64,000 bases of DNA from Oscillospiraceae bacterium (lineage in GTDB: Bacteria; Bacillota; Clostridia; Oscillospirales; Oscillospiraceae). The stretch is taken from the NCBI GenBank assembly GCA_902795045.1, contig CADBJU010000021.1:1-64000 (forward strand), given 5' to 3'. Shown here in pieces: positions 16,067 to 25,425 of this stretch (positions are counted from its first letter, which is position 1; each line of letters begins with the position of its first letter). Made by a program: the position numbers and the translations under genes. The notes beneath the pieces are model-generated. The model did not search any database. It was not told where the DNA came from and worked only from the letters and a program-made list of their open reading frames with translations.

Positions 16067-17725
16067 TCAGATCTCCGTAATGACCGGCAGGATCATCGGG
16101 CTTCTTCTGGTAGCCTTGTAGAGATAGCCGGAGATATTATTCTTGACCCGGTTCTTGATAGTCGTCCAGTCGGTGATGTGCTGGGCGGCACAGGCGTCGG
16201 CGGATTCGATGGCGACGCGCTTGAGCTCCTCCATCAGTTCCTCGGCCTCCTTGACGTAGATAAAGCCGCGGGTGATGATCTGTGGGTCGGAGAGAAGCTT
16301 GTGGTCATAGGTTGAGTACGGCAGCACCACGACGACCATGCCGTCCTCGGCGAGCTTGTGCCGGTCGCGCAGGACGACGCTGCCGACCTCGCCTACACCG
16401 CTGCCGTCGACGAGGATCGCGCCGGAGGGGACAGTTTCCTCACACTTGATGCTCTTCTTCGTGATCTCGATGACGCTGCCGTTTTCGGCGATGACGATGT
16501 TCTTCGGAGAAACACCCATGCGCTTTGCAAGCTCGGCATGCTTGACGAGCATGCGGTGCTCGCCGTGGATGGGCACGAAGAATTTGGGCTTGGTCAGCGC
16601 CAGCATCATCTTGAGCTCCTCCTGGCAGGCGTGGCCCGTGACGTGCAGGTCGGTGTGGCGGTCATAGATGACCTCCGCGCCCTTGTGGAACAGCTCGTCA
16701 ATGATGCGGGAGATAGAGGTCTCGTTGCCGGGGATGGCGGAGGCGGAGATGATGACACGGTCGCCCGCGTCGACGTTTATGAGCTTATGCTCGGAAAACG
16801 CCATGCGGTAGAGGGCGGACATGGCCTCGCCCTGGCTGCCGGTGGAGATGATGACCGCCTGATTGCGCGGCAGCTTGTTGAGCTTTTCAATGTCCATCAT
16901 GACATTCTCGGGGATGTCCATGTAGCCCAGCACATCCGCCACGTGCAGCACGTTTTCCATGCTGCGCCCGGTGATGCCCACCTTGCGCTTGTACTTTGCC
17001 GCAACGTTGATGATCTGCTGCAGGCGGTGGACATTGGAGGCAAAGGTGGTGATGATGATGCGCTTGTCGCAGCCCATGAAGAGCTTGTCAAAGCTCTCGC
17101 CCACCTTGCTCTCGGAATCGGAGTGGCCGCGCACCTCCACATTGGTGGACTCGCCCATCAGGGCAAGCACGCCCTCGTTGCCGAGCTGGCCGAAGCGGAC
17201 AAGGTCGATCATTTTGCCGGAGATGGGCGTGACGTCGATCTTGTAGTCGCCGGTATGGATCACGGTGCCGATGGGCGTTGTGATGGCGACGGCCACGGCG
17301 TCGGGGATCGAGTGGTTGACGTGGATAAACTCCACCGTGAAGCAGCCCAGCCGGAAGCTGGAGCCAGCCTTCTTGGTGAAGATCTGTGTGTTAAAAAGAA
17401 GATCGTGCTCCTCAAGCTTGAGCTCGATGAGCGCGGCGGTCAGCGGCATGGTATAGATCGGCACGTCCAGGTCCCGCAGGACATAGGGGATCGCGCCGAT
17501 ATGGTCCTCATGCCCGTGGGTGAGGATGATGCCGCGCAGCTTCTCCTGGTTTGCCCGGAGATAGGAGATGTCGGGAAAGACGCTGTCGATGCCGTACATG
17601 TCCTCATCGGGAAAGCCCATGCCGCAGTCGACCACGATGATGTCGTTGCCGAACTCATAGGCGTACATGTTTTTGCCGATCTCTCCGAGTCCGCCGAGGG
17701 CTATCACTTTCAGTTTAGAAACCAT
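16067..17725 (-). CDS. rnj: Ribonuclease J
   Basis: Metallo-beta-lactamase/beta-CASP ribonuclease of 552 residues, with endonuclease and 5'-3' exonuclease activity in mRNA decay and rRNA processing. The zinc motif HGHEDHIG, the later HTGDYKID, and the beta-CASP motifs (STGSQGE; VTGHACQEE; PIHGEHRM) are all visible. The ATG at 17725 is used because GGAG lies 5 bases upstream; a slightly longer frame would place that site inside the gene. It follows recR and rpe on the same strand. Confidence 0.95.
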   Translation of the reverse strand: MVSKLKVIALGGLGEIGKNMYAYEFGNDIIVVDCGMGFPDEDMYGIDSVFPDISYLRANQEKLRGIILTHGHEDHIGAIPYVLRDLDVPIYTMPLTAALIELKLEEHDLLFNTQIFTKKAGSSFRLGCFTVEFIHVNHSIPDAVAVAITTPIGTVIHTGDYKIDVTPISGKMIDLVRFGQLGNEGVLALMGESTNVEVRGHSDSESKVGESFDKLFMGCDKRIIITTFASNVHRLQQIINVAAKYKRKVGITGRSMENVLHVADVLGYMDIPENVMMDIEKLNKLPRNQAVIISTGSQGEAMSALYRMAFSEHKLINVDAGDRVIISASAIPGNETSISRIIDELFHKGAEVIYDRHTDLHVTGHACQEELKMMLALTKPKFFVPIHGEHRMLVKHAELAKRMGVSPKNIVIAENGSVIEITKKSIKCEETVPSGAILVDGSGVGEVGSVVLRDRHKLAEDGMVVVVLPYSTYDHKLLSDPQIITRGFIYVKEAEELMEELKRVAIESADACAAQHITDWTTIKNRVKNNISGYLYKATRRSPMILPVITEI

Positions 17726-17804
17726 GTTTTCTCCATTCAAATCATATAGTCAGGTATGTATTACAGCACAATAAGGAAGTATGCCCGAAATTTACAGGGA
17801 CTAA

Positions 17805-18404
17805 TCAGATCTCCGTGCGGCCTTCGATTGCGCGGTTGAGGGTGGCGTCGTCCGTAAACTCCAGGTTGGAGCCGACCGGGATGCCGTAGGCCAGGCGCGT
17901 GGTCTTCACGCCGAAGGGTTTTAATAAACGGGAGATATACATCGCCGTGGCCTCGCCCTCGGTATCGGGGTTGGTGGCCATGATGACCTCCTCCACGTCA
18001 TTGTCCGCCACGCGCTGCAGAAGCTCCTTGATGCGGATATCGTCCGGCCCCACATGCCCCATGGGGCTGAGGACGCCGTGCAGCACATGATAGGTCCCGT
18101 TATACTCGTGCCCGCGCTCGATGCTCGCCACATCGCGCGGCTCGGACACCACACAGATGGTGGCCTTGTCGCGGCTCTGGCTTGCGCAGACGGAGCAGAT
18201 CTCCCCCTCCGTCAGATTCTGACAGATCTTGCAGCAGTGCACGCTGCTCTTCGCGTCCAGGATCGCCTCGGCGAATGCCTTTGCCTCCGCATCCGGGAGG
18301 GCAAGGATGTGGAAGGCCAGGCGCTGGGCGCTCTTTCGCCCGATGCCGGGCAGCGAGGCAAAGCGGTCGACCAGATTGTCAAGGGATGCAGGGAAAAAAG
18401 CCAT
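17805..18404 (-). CDS. recR: Recombination mediator RecR
   Basis: A 199-residue RecFOR-pathway protein that helps load RecA on gapped DNA. It has the helix-hairpin-helix (LPGIGRKSAQRLAFHIL), the four-Cys zinc finger (CKIC...CSVC near residues 57-72) and a Toprim domain (ICVVSEPRD... and ATNPDTEGEATA). The start has GAGGATT upstream. It is 10 bp downstream of rpe, so the two are likely cotranscribed, which is less usual than the common dnaX-recR pairing. Confidence 0.95.
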   Translation of the reverse strand: MAFFPASLDNLVDRFASLPGIGRKSAQRLAFHILALPDAEAKAFAEAILDAKSSVHCCKICQNLTEGEICSVCASQSRDKATICVVSEPRDVASIERGHEYNGTYHVLHGVLSPMGHVGPDDIRIKELLQRVADNDVEEVIMATNPDTEGEATAMYISRLLKPFGVKTTRLAYGIPVGSNLEFTDDATLNRAIEGRTEI

Positions 18405-18414
18405 AGTCTAATCC

Positions 18415-19080
18415 TCAGGTCTTTTCAATGTTTTCGCGTATGGTGCGGATGGCGGCGGCGCGGTCCGCCTTTCCGAAGACGGCGCTGCCGGCAACCAGCA
18501 CGTCGGCCCCCGCCTTCACGCACAGGGGCGCGGTATTCTCGTCGACGCCGCCGTCGATCTCCAGCATGCAGTGCGGGGCATGCCGGTCGATCAGCTCGCG
18601 CACGCGCGTGACCTTCGGAAGCTGGTCTGCCATGAAGCTCTGTCCGCCGAAGCCCGGCTCCACCGTCATGACCAGAACAAGATCGCACAGGCCGATAAAG
18701 GGCAGGACCGCCTCCGCCGGGGTCTTGGGCTTGACGGTCACGCCCGCAAGCTTCCCGCGGCTCTTCACCGTCTCGATGGCTTCGCGGATGTTTTCCTCCG
18801 TGTCGGACTCGACATGGAAGTTCACCAGATCCGCCCCGGAATCGCAGAAGCGCTCGGCATAGCGAAGGGGCCGGTCGATCATGAGATGCACGTCCAGGAA
18901 CATGTCGGTTGCCCTCCGCAGGGATTTGAGCACCGGCAGGCCGACGGAGATGTTCGGCACGAACAGCCCGTCCATCACGTCCACATGCAGCCAGTCCGCC
19001 CCGGCGGCCTTCACATCCGCCGCTTCCTCGCCCAATCTGCAAAAATCCGACGCCAAAATTGAGGGTGCAATCCTGATCAT
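18415..19080 (-). CDS. rpe: Ribulose-phosphate 3-epimerase
   Basis: Interconverts ribulose 5-phosphate and xylulose 5-phosphate in the pentose phosphate pathway. A 221-residue TIM barrel with the start motif APSILASDF, HVDVMDG (metal His and Asp), HLMI, LVMTVEPGFGGQSF, and the C-terminal DGGVDE and GSAVFG phosphate-binding motifs. The ATG at 19080 has GGAAGG upstream. Confidence 0.95.
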   Translation of the reverse strand: MIRIAPSILASDFCRLGEEAADVKAAGADWLHVDVMDGLFVPNISVGLPVLKSLRRATDMFLDVHLMIDRPLRYAERFCDSGADLVNFHVESDTEENIREAIETVKSRGKLAGVTVKPKTPAEAVLPFIGLCDLVLVMTVEPGFGGQSFMADQLPKVTRVRELIDRHAPHCMLEIDGGVDENTAPLCVKAGADVLVAGSAVFGKADRAAAIRTIRENIEKT

Positions 19081-19205
19081 GCTGGTAATCCTTCCCTGCC
19101 GCATTATAAACTAAGTTATTATACTACGGCTTCCAATTCTTTTCAATAGATTAAGTGTAAACAGTGCGAGAGAAAATTGTTGTGACAGTGATATGAAAAC
19201 AATCC

Positions 19206-19234
19206 TTGACGCGCCCGGAAAATGGTTATAAAAT
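19206..19234 (+). promoter_or_regulatory. Promoter of the xpaC-telA-ybaK operon
   Basis: TTGACG (19206-19211), 17-bp spacer, TAAAAT (19229-19234). Confidence 0.7.
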
Positions 19235-19267
19235 ATAATGAAAGTTTGTACTCGGAGGGGCACTGTC

Positions 19268-19990
19268 TTGAATAATAAAAGAAACATCAAACAGCTGGCA
19301 GCGGCGATCGGTGTCGGCGCTTATGTCGGATTGTGGGTGCTGGCCGCCCTCATGGGCTGGACCAACGTCATCAATATACTGATCGTGTTTACCGCCGCGG
19401 CTGCGGCCGCCGGGCTGACCGCCCTGATCCTGCGGGGCCACTCGAAGCGCCAGGCAAAAAAGCTCCAGCGTGAGCTCGCCAAGCAGGAGAAAAACGGGCA
19501 GGCCTCCAAAAACGGCGCCCCGACAGTAGATACGAAAAAGAGCTACGGCCCCGAGATCGACCCCGTCGTCCAGGAGGGCAACCGCGCGCTGAGCGAGATG
19601 GGCAGGCTCTACATGTCCATCAAGGACCCCCAGGTGCGTCAGAAGATCAACGAGATCATGCGCATCACCGACAAGATCATCCAGGACGCCATCGCCGATC
19701 CCTCAGACATCCCGCAGATCAGGCAATTCATGAACTACTATCTCCCCACCACCATCAAGCTCTTGAACGCCTATGACCGCATGGGCTCCGCGGGCGTCCA
19801 GGGGGAGAACATCGACAAGAGCATGAAGAACATCAACGAGATGCTCGACGCCGCGATCGAAGCCTACAAGAAGCGTCTCGACTCCCTGTTTGAAAACCAG
19901 GCGCTGGACATCGAGACCGATATTGAGGTCATGAACACCATGCTCGCCAGAGAGGGTCTGGCCGGCAACAAGGATTTTGATATTCGATAA
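19268..19990 (+). CDS. xpaC: XpaC-like membrane protein
   Basis: A 240-residue protein of the XpaC family (named for 5-bromo-4-chloroindolyl phosphate hydrolysis; true function unclear). Two hydrophobic segments lie near residues 12-32 and 38-57, then a long helical, charged C-terminal region. The TTG start has CGGAGGGG 7 bases upstream and gives the best fit. It is followed within 25 bp by telA; xpaC-telA pairs are common in Firmicutes and are thought to act together at the envelope. Confidence 0.85.
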   Translation: MNNKRNIKQLAAAIGVGAYVGLWVLAALMGWTNVINILIVFTAAAAAAGLTALILRGHSKRQAKKLQRELAKQEKNGQASKNGAPTVDTKKSYGPEIDPVVQEGNRALSEMGRLYMSIKDPQVRQKINEIMRITDKIIQDAIADPSDIPQIRQFMNYYLPTTIKLLNAYDRMGSAGVQGENIDKSMKNINEMLDAAIEAYKKRLDSLFENQALDIETDIEVMNTMLAREGLAGNKDFDIR

Positions 19991-20014
19991 TTGATAGAAA
20001 GGAAGTTTCACCGC

Positions 20015-21169
20015 ATGAACGAAGAGAGCAATATTCCCGCCCTGACGCTGGACCCCATGCCCGCCGAGACGGCTGCGGCCGTTCAGGAGGCGCCGCAGGA
20101 AGAGGTTCAGGAAGAAGCCGTCACCCCCAAGAGCTATGAGATGGACAGCCTCTCCCCTGCCGAGCAGGCGGCGGTCCGCAGCTTTGCGGAAAAAATCGAC
20201 ATCATGAATACCGAACAGGTCATGCACTACGGCTCCAACGCCCAGAAGAACATCTCCGATTTCTCTGGCGCCGCCCTCGGCACCGTACGCACCAAGGACC
20301 TGGGCGAGGTCGGCAACATGCTGGGCGACCTCGTGGTGGAGCTCAAGGGCCTCAACTTTGACGTGGAGCAGAAAAAGGGCCTCAGAGGGCTGTTCAAAAA
20401 GTCCACCCAGAGCGTCGCGGAGCTCAAGGCCTCCTACGACAAGGCCGAGACCAATGTGGACAACATCGTAAACTCCCTGGAAAAGCACGAGATCACGCTG
20501 ATGAAGGACATCAGCATGATGGACAAGATGTACGAAAAGAATCAGGAGTACCTCAAGGAGCTGACCATGTACATCCTGGCCGGCAAGCTGAGACTTGAGC
20601 AGCTTCGCAATGAAGAGCTGCCAAAGTACCAGGCCAAGGCCCAGGAGACCGGGCTTCCCGAGGACGCCCAGGCGGCCAACGACTTTGCCAACATGATCGG
20701 CCGCTTTGAAAAGAAGATCCACGATCTGGAGCTGACGCGCACCATCTCCGTGCAGATGGCCCCGCAGATCCGCATGATCCAGAATAACGACAGCCTCATG
20801 GCCGAGAAGATCCGCTCCTCCATCATGAACACCATCCCTCTTTGGAAGAGCCAGATGGTGCTGGCCCTGTCCCAGTACCACTCCGACCAGGCGATGAAGG
20901 CCCAGCGAGAGGTGACCGACGTGACCAATTCCCTGCTCATGAAGAATGCCGAGGCCCTGCACCAGGGCAGCGTCAACATTGCCAAGGAGGCCGAGCGCGG
21001 CATCGTGGACATTGAGACGCTCAAGAAGACCAATATCGAGCTCATCCAGACGCTTGACGAGGTGCGCCAGATCCAGGACGAGGGCCGCGCCAAGCGCCGC
21101 CAGGCCGAGCAGGAGCTTGCCCAGATCGAGGGCGAGCTCAAGCAGAAGCTCCTGTCCATGCGCGGATAA
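20015..21169 (+). CDS. telA: TelA-family toxic anion resistance protein
   Basis: A 384-residue, mostly helical cytoplasmic protein of the TelA/KlaA family, linked to tellurite and cell-wall antibiotic tolerance. Long coiled-coil segments run from about residue 150 to the end, including KKIHDLELTRTISVQMAPQIR, which is typical of the family. The ATG at 20015 has AAAGGAAG upstream. Downstream of xpaC in the same operon. Confidence 0.9.
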   Translation: MNEESNIPALTLDPMPAETAAAVQEAPQEEVQEEAVTPKSYEMDSLSPAEQAAVRSFAEKIDIMNTEQVMHYGSNAQKNISDFSGAALGTVRTKDLGEVGNMLGDLVVELKGLNFDVEQKKGLRGLFKKSTQSVAELKASYDKAETNVDNIVNSLEKHEITLMKDISMMDKMYEKNQEYLKELTMYILAGKLRLEQLRNEELPKYQAKAQETGLPEDAQAANDFANMIGRFEKKIHDLELTRTISVQMAPQIRMIQNNDSLMAEKIRSSIMNTIPLWKSQMVLALSQYHSDQAMKAQREVTDVTNSLLMKNAEALHQGSVNIAKEAERGIVDIETLKKTNIELIQTLDEVRQIQDEGRAKRRQAEQELAQIEGELKQKLLSMRG

Positions 21170-21184
21170 AAGCGAGGCAGCCCA

Positions 21185-21655
21185 GTGTCCATAGAAAAAG
21201 GCCGCGCGTATTTCCGCGCCCTCGGCATAGAGGACCGCGTGCTGGAGTTCGATGTCTCCTCCGCCACGGTGGAGCTTGCGGCAAAAGCGCTCGGCGTGGA
21301 GGGGGCGAGGATCGCGAAGACGCTCTCCTTCAAGGCGCCCGACGGCTGCCTGCTGGTCCTTGCGGCGGGCGACGCGCGCATCGACAACCACAAGTTTAAG
21401 GATACTTTCCATGTGAAGGCCAAGATGCTCACTGCCGATGAGGTGCTGGAGCTTGTCGGCCACCCGGTCGGCGGGGTATGCCCCTTCGGCTGCAACGAGG
21501 GTGTGCCGGTCTATCTCGACGAAAGCCTCAAGCGCTTCGAGACGGTCTTCCCCGCCGTCGGCAGCGCCAACAGTGCCATCGAATTGAACCTCGACGAGCT
21601 GTACCGCTACTCCAAAGCCCTCGGCTGGGTCGACGTCTGCAAGCTGCCCGAATAA
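21185..21655 (+). CDS. YbaK/EbsC-family aminoacyl-tRNA deacylase
   Basis: A 156-residue trans-editing protein that hydrolyses mischarged tRNA (Cys- or Ala-tRNAPro in characterised members). The key Lys lies in ARIAKTLSFKAP, and the GGVCPFGC motif is present. GTG start, 15 bp after telA. It ends the operon at a clear terminator. Confidence 0.87.
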   Translation: MSIEKGRAYFRALGIEDRVLEFDVSSATVELAAKALGVEGARIAKTLSFKAPDGCLLVLAAGDARIDNHKFKDTFHVKAKMLTADEVLELVGHPVGGVCPFGCNEGVPVYLDESLKRFETVFPAVGSANSAIELNLDELYRYSKALGWVDVCKLPE

Positions 21656-21661
21656 AGAGTT

Positions 21662-21694
21662 ATCCCGGATTCGTTTTGAATCCGGGATGTTTTT
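21662..21694 (+). terminator. Terminator after the xpaC-telA-ybaK operon
   Basis: Perfect 11-bp stem ATCCCGGATTC/GAATCCGGGAT with a 5-base loop, then GTTTTTAT. Confidence 0.88.
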
Positions 21695-23660
21695 ATATCT
21701 GCCTCGCGCTGAGCTTGAGCGTGCCGTCGTTGATCTTTTCCAGCAGCTCCTCATAGCGCATGGGCTTGCCGTAGTAGTAGCCCTGGAGGCGGCCGCAGCC
21801 GGCCTCGCGCAGGAAGTCCACGGCCTCCTCGGTCTCGACGCCCTCGCTGAGGGTCATCATGTTCAGTTCATTTGCAAGGTTAATAATACTCGAGATGATC
21901 TTGCGGGAGTTTTGGTTGTTGTGGAAGTTCTTCAAAAACTCCATGTCGATCTTGAGAAGGTCGAAGTCGAAGTCCTTGAGCACGTTCATGGACGAATAGC
22001 CGGAGCCGAAGTCGTCCAGCCAGATGGCAAAGCCTCCGTCGTGCAGGCGCTTCATAGCTCTCTGGAGTCCCTCCACATCCTCCGTCACGGCGCTTTCCGT
22101 GATCTCCACATGCAGATATTCCTTCGGCACCCGGTACTTTTCCACCAGTGCCTCGAGTTCACCGACAGCGTCCATCAGCTCGAAGTCAAGGCGGGAGAAG
22201 TTGAGCGAGGTCGCAAGTACCGGCAGGCCGTTGTCGATGCTGTCGCGGATGCGTTTGCACACCTGCTCGTAAATGCACAGGTCCAGCTTGTGGATCTGGC
22301 GGCCTTCCTCCAGCGCGGGGATAAACGCGCCGGGTGAGAGGAAGCCCATCTCGGGGTCGATCCATCTTGCCAGCGCCTCGCAGCCCGCGATCGTGCCGTC
22401 CTCCGCCCAGACGACCGGCTGGTAGAAGACCTGAATATAGCCCTCGCGCACAGCCTTTTCCACGTTGTTGAGGATATAGCGCCTGAGACGGTATTCCTTG
22501 CTCACTTTCTCGTCATATTCGGGGACAAAGCTGTTCTGCCAGTTTGTGACATGGCGCATGGCATAGCGGGCGCGGTCGATGGCATGGCGGGCGGTGTCTT
22601 CCGTGTCACGGGGCCTGTAGGCGCCCGCTCTCACATCCAGGTAGGTCTCGTTCGGGTAGGCGGCCCGGAGGCGAACACGTATTTCGGCCACGCGCTTCAG
22701 ATAATCCTCCGCCGTGGTCAGCACTGCGAAATTGTCCCCCGACTCACGCGCGACAGGCTCACCCGGAAAGGTGTTGTTGATGATCTGTGCCGTTCTGGTC
22801 AGCAGCTCATCGCCGCCGGCATAGCCGCAGCGGTCGTTGAAGGTCTGGAAGTTTTCCAGATTGAAGGTCAGATAAACAGGACTTTTCCCCTGGGCCAGGC
22901 TCTCTGACAGATAGGCTTTTGTGACCTCTTCAAAATTATGCATGTTCGAGATGCCGGTCAGATCATCGGTGACCGTGATCCGCCCGAGCTCCCAGGATTT
23001 TGTCGCGTCACGGTAGCGCTGGTGGTAGACGGCGACGACCAGAATAAACATGGTCACAAGGGTCGTGACGAAGTTGATGTAGTCCCCCTCCGAAAGCTTG
23101 AGGGGATTGCCCGCCTTGTCAAAGCTGAAGTGGTTCAGAAGCCAGATAAAGCCCCCGCCGAAGACCACGATCAGCAGGATGGAGGTATAGGGCCGCCAGA
23201 CGCAGATGATCGTCACATACATGAGCATGGTCAGAAAGCACAGGATCATGCGCCCGCGCGAGAAGTCATGCATGGACAGGGTCACGCCGAAATACATGGC
23301 CAGCAGGAAGTAGGCGAAGATGATCTCCCTGCTGTATTTTCCGAGATATTTCAGCTTCTTTTTCAGAAACAGCGAGCAGTAGACAAGCAGCAGCAGGGAC
23401 GCCGCAAGGAACCACCAGTAGGTACTGGTGTAGTGGAAAAACTCCCCCACCGAGGCGACCTTGCCCGGGAGGACCCAGTTTTTCACATAGCGCAGCAGCA
23501 TGAAGATCTCAATGACCGATACGATGGCCGTGAGGTAGACCGCGCTGCGCACATCCGCCTCCTTGAGCTGGTCCTCTATATAGACGGGATTGCGGTAAAA
23601 GCCGAGGAAGCGAATGATCGAATCGCCCAGGCTTCTTTGTTTTTTCTTTGAGGTATCCAT
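21693..23660 (-). CDS. Membrane c-di-GMP phosphodiesterase (degenerate GGDEF + EAL)
   Basis: A 655-residue protein. The N-terminal third has about six membrane helices (residues 40-225). A GGDEF domain follows but its signature is SGDNF, so it should not make c-di-GMP; it may bind GTP or act as a sensor. The C-terminal EAL domain (about 400-640) has the intact motifs CEALARW, EITES, LDDFGSGYSS, LKID and EGVET, so it should cleave c-di-GMP. First of three EAL proteins within 10 kb. The stop is at the edge of the convergent terminator at 21662. Confidence 0.92.
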   Translation of the reverse strand: MDTSKKKQRSLGDSIIRFLGFYRNPVYIEDQLKEADVRSAVYLTAIVSVIEIFMLLRYVKNWVLPGKVASVGEFFHYTSTYWWFLAASLLLLVYCSLFLKKKLKYLGKYSREIIFAYFLLAMYFGVTLSMHDFSRGRMILCFLTMLMYVTIICVWRPYTSILLIVVFGGGFIWLLNHFSFDKAGNPLKLSEGDYINFVTTLVTMFILVVAVYHQRYRDATKSWELGRITVTDDLTGISNMHNFEEVTKAYLSESLAQGKSPVYLTFNLENFQTFNDRCGYAGGDELLTRTAQIINNTFPGEPVARESGDNFAVLTTAEDYLKRVAEIRVRLRAAYPNETYLDVRAGAYRPRDTEDTARHAIDRARYAMRHVTNWQNSFVPEYDEKVSKEYRLRRYILNNVEKAVREGYIQVFYQPVVWAEDGTIAGCEALARWIDPEMGFLSPGAFIPALEEGRQIHKLDLCIYEQVCKRIRDSIDNGLPVLATSLNFSRLDFELMDAVGELEALVEKYRVPKEYLHVEITESAVTEDVEGLQRAMKRLHDGGFAIWLDDFGSGYSSMNVLKDFDFDLLKIDMEFLKNFHNNQNSRKIISSIINLANELNMMTLSEGVETEEAVDFLREAGCGRLQGYYYGKPMRYEELLEKINDGTLKLSARQI

Positions 23661-23773
23661 TGTTCTCCCTCCCGGATGTCAAATACCCTGACATGTTATT
23701 ATACAGGATGGCCCGCAGGATTTCAACTGTCGGTTTTGTTCCGAAAACAGGGCTGAATGCATTTGACATTTGC

Positions 23774-23802
23774 TTGCCAAACACGGCCAAATCGGCTAAA
23801 AT
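23774..23802 (+). promoter_or_regulatory. Promoter of the HExxH protein gene
   Basis: TTGCCA (23774-23779), 17-bp spacer, TAAAAT (23797-23802). Confidence 0.55.
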
Positions 23803-23840
23803 AGGGAAAAGATTTCAAGCAGCATATGGAGGTCATGAGC

Positions 23841-24692
23841 ATGAACGAACTGATGGAGCAGCTTGCACAGCGTTATCCCCAGCTTTCTATCCGCCCCTCC
23901 GAGGACGCGGAGGAAGCTTATCTCGCCGCAGTGACCGCCGGTGAGCGGGCAGGGAGCGATCTATCCCACTTTATCGGCAGTCCCGAGGACTGGCTGCAGA
24001 CTGTTGACACACCCGCGGGGCCCGTGGAGATGCTGTTTCTCCGGGAGCGGGCGGACTTTGTGACCTTCCTGCGCTGCATCGGCTATCGCTGCCGCCCGGC
24101 GGAAATCCCGGCAAGTGTCGGCGCGCAGACCTTTTTTTACCTCCGAAACTGGCAGAAGATCCGCGCTCACGAAAAGGAATATCTTGCAGGCGGCGGGACG
24201 GACTGGGATTCGGAGCTGGTGCGCTTTGACGCCGACAGGGAAAAGAGCCGGGACACGTTGATTCTCCTCTCCCAGGGGCCGTACAGCGCCATTCCCTGGC
24301 AGCGGACGGCATGGAGCGAAGACGAGTGGCTGCGCGTCTCGCTCGACATCCGGCGCTTTCACGAGTGTGCCCATGTGGTCTGCCGCCGCTGCCTGCCGGA
24401 GCAGAAGCTGCCGCTGTGGGACGAGCTGACGGCGGACCTCACGGGCCTGCGCATGGCGGCCGGGCGCTATGACGCGAGACTCGCCGCGGCCTTCCTAGGC
24501 GTAACAAAGGAGGGCTATACACCCGGCGGACGGCTGACCCATTATCTCACCGATGACGAAGACGCGGATGCGGCCGCAAAAGAGCTGTGGCTGGTGATCG
24601 GGCAGCTTGCCGAGCGTTCCGAGGCCTGGGGCGCGGATGATACCTGGGGCCTCCTGCTCAAGCTTGCGCGGGAGCCGCTGCTTAAGCGGTGA
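23841..24692 (+). CDS. Unknown cytoplasmic protein with an HExxH motif
   Basis: A 283-residue soluble protein I do not recognise. RRFHECAHVVCRR near residue 177 contains an HExxH sequence, and DELTADLTGL follows about 20 residues later, which is where many zinc metalloproteases place their third ligand or support residue. No signal peptide or membrane segment. The start at 23841 has GGAGG 8 bases upstream. A metallopeptidase role is possible but rests on one short motif. Monocistronic, with a promoter at 23774 and a hairpin at its 3' end. Confidence 0.7.
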   Translation: MNELMEQLAQRYPQLSIRPSEDAEEAYLAAVTAGERAGSDLSHFIGSPEDWLQTVDTPAGPVEMLFLRERADFVTFLRCIGYRCRPAEIPASVGAQTFFYLRNWQKIRAHEKEYLAGGGTDWDSELVRFDADREKSRDTLILLSQGPYSAIPWQRTAWSEDEWLRVSLDIRRFHECAHVVCRRCLPEQKLPLWDELTADLTGLRMAAGRYDARLAAAFLGVTKEGYTPGGRLTHYLTDDEDADAAAKELWLVIGQLAERSEAWGADDTWGLLLKLAREPLLKR

Positions 24693-24709
24693 CAATCATA
24701 AATTGAACA

Positions 24710-24746
24710 GACAGCGGCGGGAGATTCCGACACTCCCGCCGCTGTC
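24710..24746. terminator. Bidirectional hairpin between convergent genes
   Basis: Perfect 14-bp stem GACAGCGGCGGGAG/CTCCCGCCGCTGTC. T tails are weak on both sides, so termination is likely but not certain. Confidence 0.55.
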
Positions 24747-24757
24747 ATAATATGGTA

Positions 24758-25351
24758 TTACCAGAGGTCGATTTCTCCGTGCTCCTCGCCTCTGACCCAA
24801 TAAGCCTTGTTCTGGTCCACGCGGATGTACACTGCGTCTGCCTGGCCGATCCGGGCGCAGATTTCCTCCGGCGTGATCTCCCCGCCCATGGGGGACTGGA
24901 TCACGACGGACATGGCAGGCTTTGCGGCGCGCTTGCGCGCCTTTTTCTCCACGGCCGCCTCCACCGGCGCCGCGACTGCTTCGGCAACTGCTTCCACCGG
25001 TGCCGTGACCGCCTCGGCCACGGCCTCGACCGCGGGCTTGTCCGCCTGGACCTTTGCCTTTGCCTTCCGCTTTCTCTTGTCGACCTTCTTCTCGGCATCC
25101 AGCACAGCCTGGGCCGCGTCGGCCGCGATCGCGTCCGCTTTTTTCTCAGCCCTGGCAGCCGCCGCTTTTGCCCTTCTCCCCGTCGGCTCGATGAACTCGC
25201 CGTAAACCTCCGCAATCTTATCGGAGAGCTTTCTGCTGAGGTTCATATTGCCGGATTCGATCAGATAAATGGCCTTGCCGCTCACGCCGAGCGAGCTGCC
25301 GAATGCCGCCTGGGTAAGCTTGTTTTTTTCACGCAATTCTTTCAGATTCAT
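24758..25351 (-). CDS. HTH protein with Ala/Lys-rich linker and DUF6465-like C-terminus
   Basis: A 197-residue protein. Residues 1-45 resemble an XRE helix-turn-helix (LREKNKLTQAAFGSSLGVSGKAI). The middle (55-140) is a low-complexity Ala/Lys/Glu region with repeated VEAVAEAV and APVEA units, likely helical. The last about 55 residues (MSVVIQSPMGGEITPEEI... to GEIDLW) resemble DUF6465, a small Firmicute domain of unknown role; that name is from memory. The ATG at 25351 has GGGAG upstream. It may bind DNA, but the linker and tail suggest a structural or adaptor part. Confidence 0.75.
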   Translation of the reverse strand: MNLKELREKNKLTQAAFGSSLGVSGKAIYLIESGNMNLSRKLSDKIAEVYGEFIEPTGRRAKAAAARAEKKADAIAADAAQAVLDAEKKVDKRKRKAKAKVQADKPAVEAVAEAVTAPVEAVAEAVAAPVEAAVEKKARKRAAKPAMSVVIQSPMGGEITPEEICARIGQADAVYIRVDQNKAYWVRGEEHGEIDLW

Positions 25352-25425
25352 CTGTGAGGTCTCCCTTCCGTCTTCTTTACTATTATCATACCCATATTGC
25401 AAATATGCAAAACAATTGTCGATTG

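Noticed and set aside
19703-21754. Long minus-strand frame over telA and ybaK
   Set aside because: Antisense to three conserved genes with matching families and ribosome sites.
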